Source of the DNA: CAYOLL01 sp964404765 [NCBI: uncultured Gemmatimonadota bacterium]
GTDB taxonomy: Bacteria; 4572-55
NCBI GenBank assembly: GCA_964404765.1
Contig: CAYOLL010000058.1
Coordinates: forward strand, 1-34,033
Length of the DNA stretch: 34,033 nt
Direction: 5' to 3'
The notes under the pieces were generated by a model. It was given only the letters and a program-made list of their open reading frames with translations. It was not told where the DNA came from and did no database searches. The position numbers and the translations under genes were made by a program. How positions within the stretch are numbered: position 1 is the stretch's first letter; the number at the start of each line of letters is the position of its first letter. This document shows, piece after piece, positions 32,170-34,033 of this stretch.

Positions 32170-33966
32170 TCAACGCGAGTAGGCCTGCGGCGTAATGGTC
32201 TGATCCTTGTACTGCAATTGATAGAGCTTGTAGTATATTCCGCGGTGAGCCAGCAATTCGTCATGCGAGCCGGCTTCGCGGACAATGCCTTTGTGCAGCA
32301 CGATAATCTTATTGACGTGTTTAATGGTTGAAAGGCGGTGGGCAATGACCAGTGATGTGCGGTCTTCCAGCAAGGCGTTTAGCGCATCCTGAATCAGCAA
32401 CTCCGTTTCCGTGTCAATATTTGAGGTAGCTTCGTCCAGAACTAAAATCTGCGGATTAAAAGCCAGAGCACGGGCAAAGGACAAAAGCTGTTTTTGGCCA
32501 ACCGATAGCGTGGCTCCGCGCTCCCGAACATCCTGACGATAGCCTTTTTCCAGGCGGTTGATAAACGGGTCGGCATGGGCGCGGCGGGCGGCATTTCGCA
32601 CGCGCTCGTCAGAAAAATCAGTATTTCCCAGACGAATATTATCTTCAATAGTCCCGGAAAATAAGAATACGTCTTGCAGGACAATAGCGGTTAATTGCCG
32701 CAAATTTTGCTGCGCCAAGTCGCGAATATCGATTCCGTCAATTAAAATTTGGCCTTTGTTGACATCATAAAAACGGCACAGCAGGCTGACAATAGTCGTC
32801 TTGCCGGAGCCGGTCGCGCCGACGAGAGCCACACTTTCGCCTTTTTTGATCGTAAATGAAACATCTTTCAGAACGTAATTTTCATCATCGTAGGCGAACC
32901 AGACGTTTTTAAATTCAATTTGCCCGCGAAAGGCCGCAATTGATTTTGGCTGCGGGGCGTCCTGAATAATCGGCTTCGTATCCAGCACGGTGATGACCCG
33001 TTCGGCTGAGGCCATTGCCGATTGAAAAATGTTGTATTTTTCGCTCAAATCCTGGATCGGACGATAGAATAAATCAGCATATTGGATGAAGGCTACCAGC
33101 ACGCCAAATGTCATCAGGCCCTGCAAAATTTGACCGCCGCCGTACCAGATAATCAGCGCTACCGCCAATGTGCTCAAAAAACGCACCGCCGGGAAGAACA
33201 ATGAAAAGTAAAAAACGGTGTCAATATTAGCTTGCAGATGGTCATGGTTGATTTGGTCAAAGCGGCGGAAATTTTCACGCTCGCGATTAAAAAGCTGCAC
33301 AATCCTCATGCCGGTAATGTTTTCTTGCAAGTAGCTATTGATGACGGCGAGTGTCGAGCGTACCTGACGGAACGTGTCGCGCACTCGCAATTTAAAGAAA
33401 AACGCTGCCCCAAATAATACAGGCAAGACGGCAAAAGTCACCAGCGCCAGTTTCCAGTTAAGCCACAGCATCACCGTTACGATGCCGGCAATGGTAAAGA
33501 TATTACCAAAAATCGAGACCATGCCGGCGGTGACCATTTCATTCAAAGCGTCCACGTCGGAAGTAACGCGGGTAATCAAACGGCCCACCGGATTTTTATC
33601 AAAGAAGCCCAGTGAAAGCTGCTGTAAATGCCCAAACAAGTCCCGTCGCAAGCCAAACATCACCTGCTGACCAATGGATTGGGTCAGGTAGCTTTCGCCA
33701 AATTGCAGTAAAAATTGGCAGACCAGCGCCAGCAGATACAAAAAAGCCACGCGATGCAATCCGGCCAAGTTGCCCTGCGCGATATAATTATCGATGCCGA
33801 TTTTAACCAGATACGGCCCGGCCACCTGCGCTGCCGACCCCAGCAACAGCATGACGATAGCCAGCAACATTAGCGTACGATAAGGGGCGATGTACGGCAT
33901 CAGCCGCTTAATCAAACGGCTGTCGTAGGCTTTGCCAAGAATCTTATCGTCGTCAGCCTGGCTCAA
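32170..33966 (-). CDS. ABC exporter, fused permease and ATPase (MdlB/MsbA-like)
   Basis: A 598-residue half-transporter. The start is TTG at 33964-33966, preceded by GGAG. Six transmembrane helices (about 28-330) form an exporter-type permease; the cytoplasmic ATPase (about 355-585) has Walker A GATGSGKTT near 383, a Q-loop in LTAIVLQDVFLFSGTIEDNI, signature LSVGQKQLL near 487, Walker B ILVLDEATS with the catalytic Glu, and the H-loop IAHRLSTI. The LSVGQ signature in place of LSGGQ is typical of one half of heterodimeric lipid or drug exporters, so a partner gene may lie beyond the right edge (upstream). Substrate is unknown. Confidence 0.95.
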   Translation of the reverse strand: MSQADDDKILGKAYDSRLIKRLMPYIAPYRTLMLLAIVMLLLGSAAQVAGPYLVKIGIDNYIAQGNLAGLHRVAFLYLLALVCQFLLQFGESYLTQSIGQQVMFGLRRDLFGHLQQLSLGFFDKNPVGRLITRVTSDVDALNEMVTAGMVSIFGNIFTIAGIVTVMLWLNWKLALVTFAVLPVLFGAAFFFKLRVRDTFRQVRSTLAVINSYLQENITGMRIVQLFNRERENFRRFDQINHDHLQANIDTVFYFSLFFPAVRFLSTLAVALIIWYGGGQILQGLMTFGVLVAFIQYADLFYRPIQDLSEKYNIFQSAMASAERVITVLDTKPIIQDAPQPKSIAAFRGQIEFKNVWFAYDDENYVLKDVSFTIKKGESVALVGATGSGKTTIVSLLCRFYDVNKGQILIDGIDIRDLAQQNLRQLTAIVLQDVFLFSGTIEDNIRLGNTDFSDERVRNAARRAHADPFINRLEKGYRQDVRERGATLSVGQKQLLSFARALAFNPQILVLDEATSNIDTETELLIQDALNALLEDRTSLVIAHRLSTIKHVNKIIVLHKGIVREAGSHDELLAHRGIYYKLYQLQYKDQTITPQAYSR

Positions 33967-34033
33967 GGGTGCTCCAAAAAGGCTTTAAATTGACATCACA
34001 CATAGTTTCATAATTTGTTTTCTATTTGTAAAT

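Overview
The window reads as chromosome from a Gram-negative bacterium of moderate G+C with a signalling-rich, flexible anaerobic or microaerobic lifestyle. The evidence is a cbb3-oxidase assembly pair (ccoG, ccoH), a full-length pyruvate:ferredoxin/flavodoxin oxidoreductase (nifJ), a selenocysteine-containing selenophosphate synthetase (selD), a membrane-anchored c-type cytochrome, a wax-ester/diacylglycerol acyltransferase, a DUF4301 protein, and many PAS/GAF/GGDEF/EAL/cyclase signalling proteins. I cannot name the phylum from these genes. There is no rRNA, tRNA, phage, full insertion sequence or CRISPR array in the window.

Layout. 1-3427 (minus strand): a TPR protein, a BON-like small protein, ccoG and the 5' part of ccoH form one tight operon. 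3660-7265 (minus): a wax-ester synthase-like acyltransferase, an overlapping Rpn-type PD-(D/E)XK protein, and a receiver-adenylate/guanylate cyclase. 7458-8669 (plus): a TPR membrane protein, convergent with a 994-residue Cache/HAMP/GAF histidine kinase (8671-11655, minus). 12244-18071 (plus): a REC-PAS-GAF-PAS-GGDEF-EAL protein, a PrcB-like lipoprotein, selD with an in-frame UGA at codon 17, and a REC-GGDEF response regulator. 18253-21828 (plus): nifJ behind a promoter that overlaps a perfect 10-bp dyad. 22324-28514: a polyprenyl-phosphate sugar-phosphate transferase (plus), a membrane cytochrome c (minus), a pabB-pabC fusion (plus), and a two-enzyme fusion of a QueC-like PP-loop ATPase with a creatininase-family amidohydrolase (minus). 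28774-33966: a 57-residue membrane protein (plus), a REC-histidine kinase, a DUF4301 protein and an ABC exporter (all minus).

The gaps are not empty. They hold several families of short palindromic, MITE-like repeats. Three copies have visible flanking direct repeats: 23445-23581 with 8 bp, 28606-28717 with 8 bp, and a 293-bp nested palindrome at 30174-30466 with 10 bp. One insertion duplicated the stop codon of its neighbour. These elements have no coding capacity, so a transposase elsewhere in the genome must have moved them.

The genes do not form one pathway. They give a picture of redox flexibility (cbb3 assembly, PFOR, cytochrome c, Sec synthesis) under dense second-messenger control: one protein with intact GGDEF and EAL motifs, one REC-GGDEF, one class III cyclase and two histidine kinases. 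The most unusual item is the PP-loop/creatininase fusion at 26151-28514. It joins an ATP-dependent carboxylate-activating fold to an amide-hydrolysing fold in one chain, and I cannot assign it to a described pathway. The clearest annotation trap is selD, which is truncated if its UGA is read as stop.
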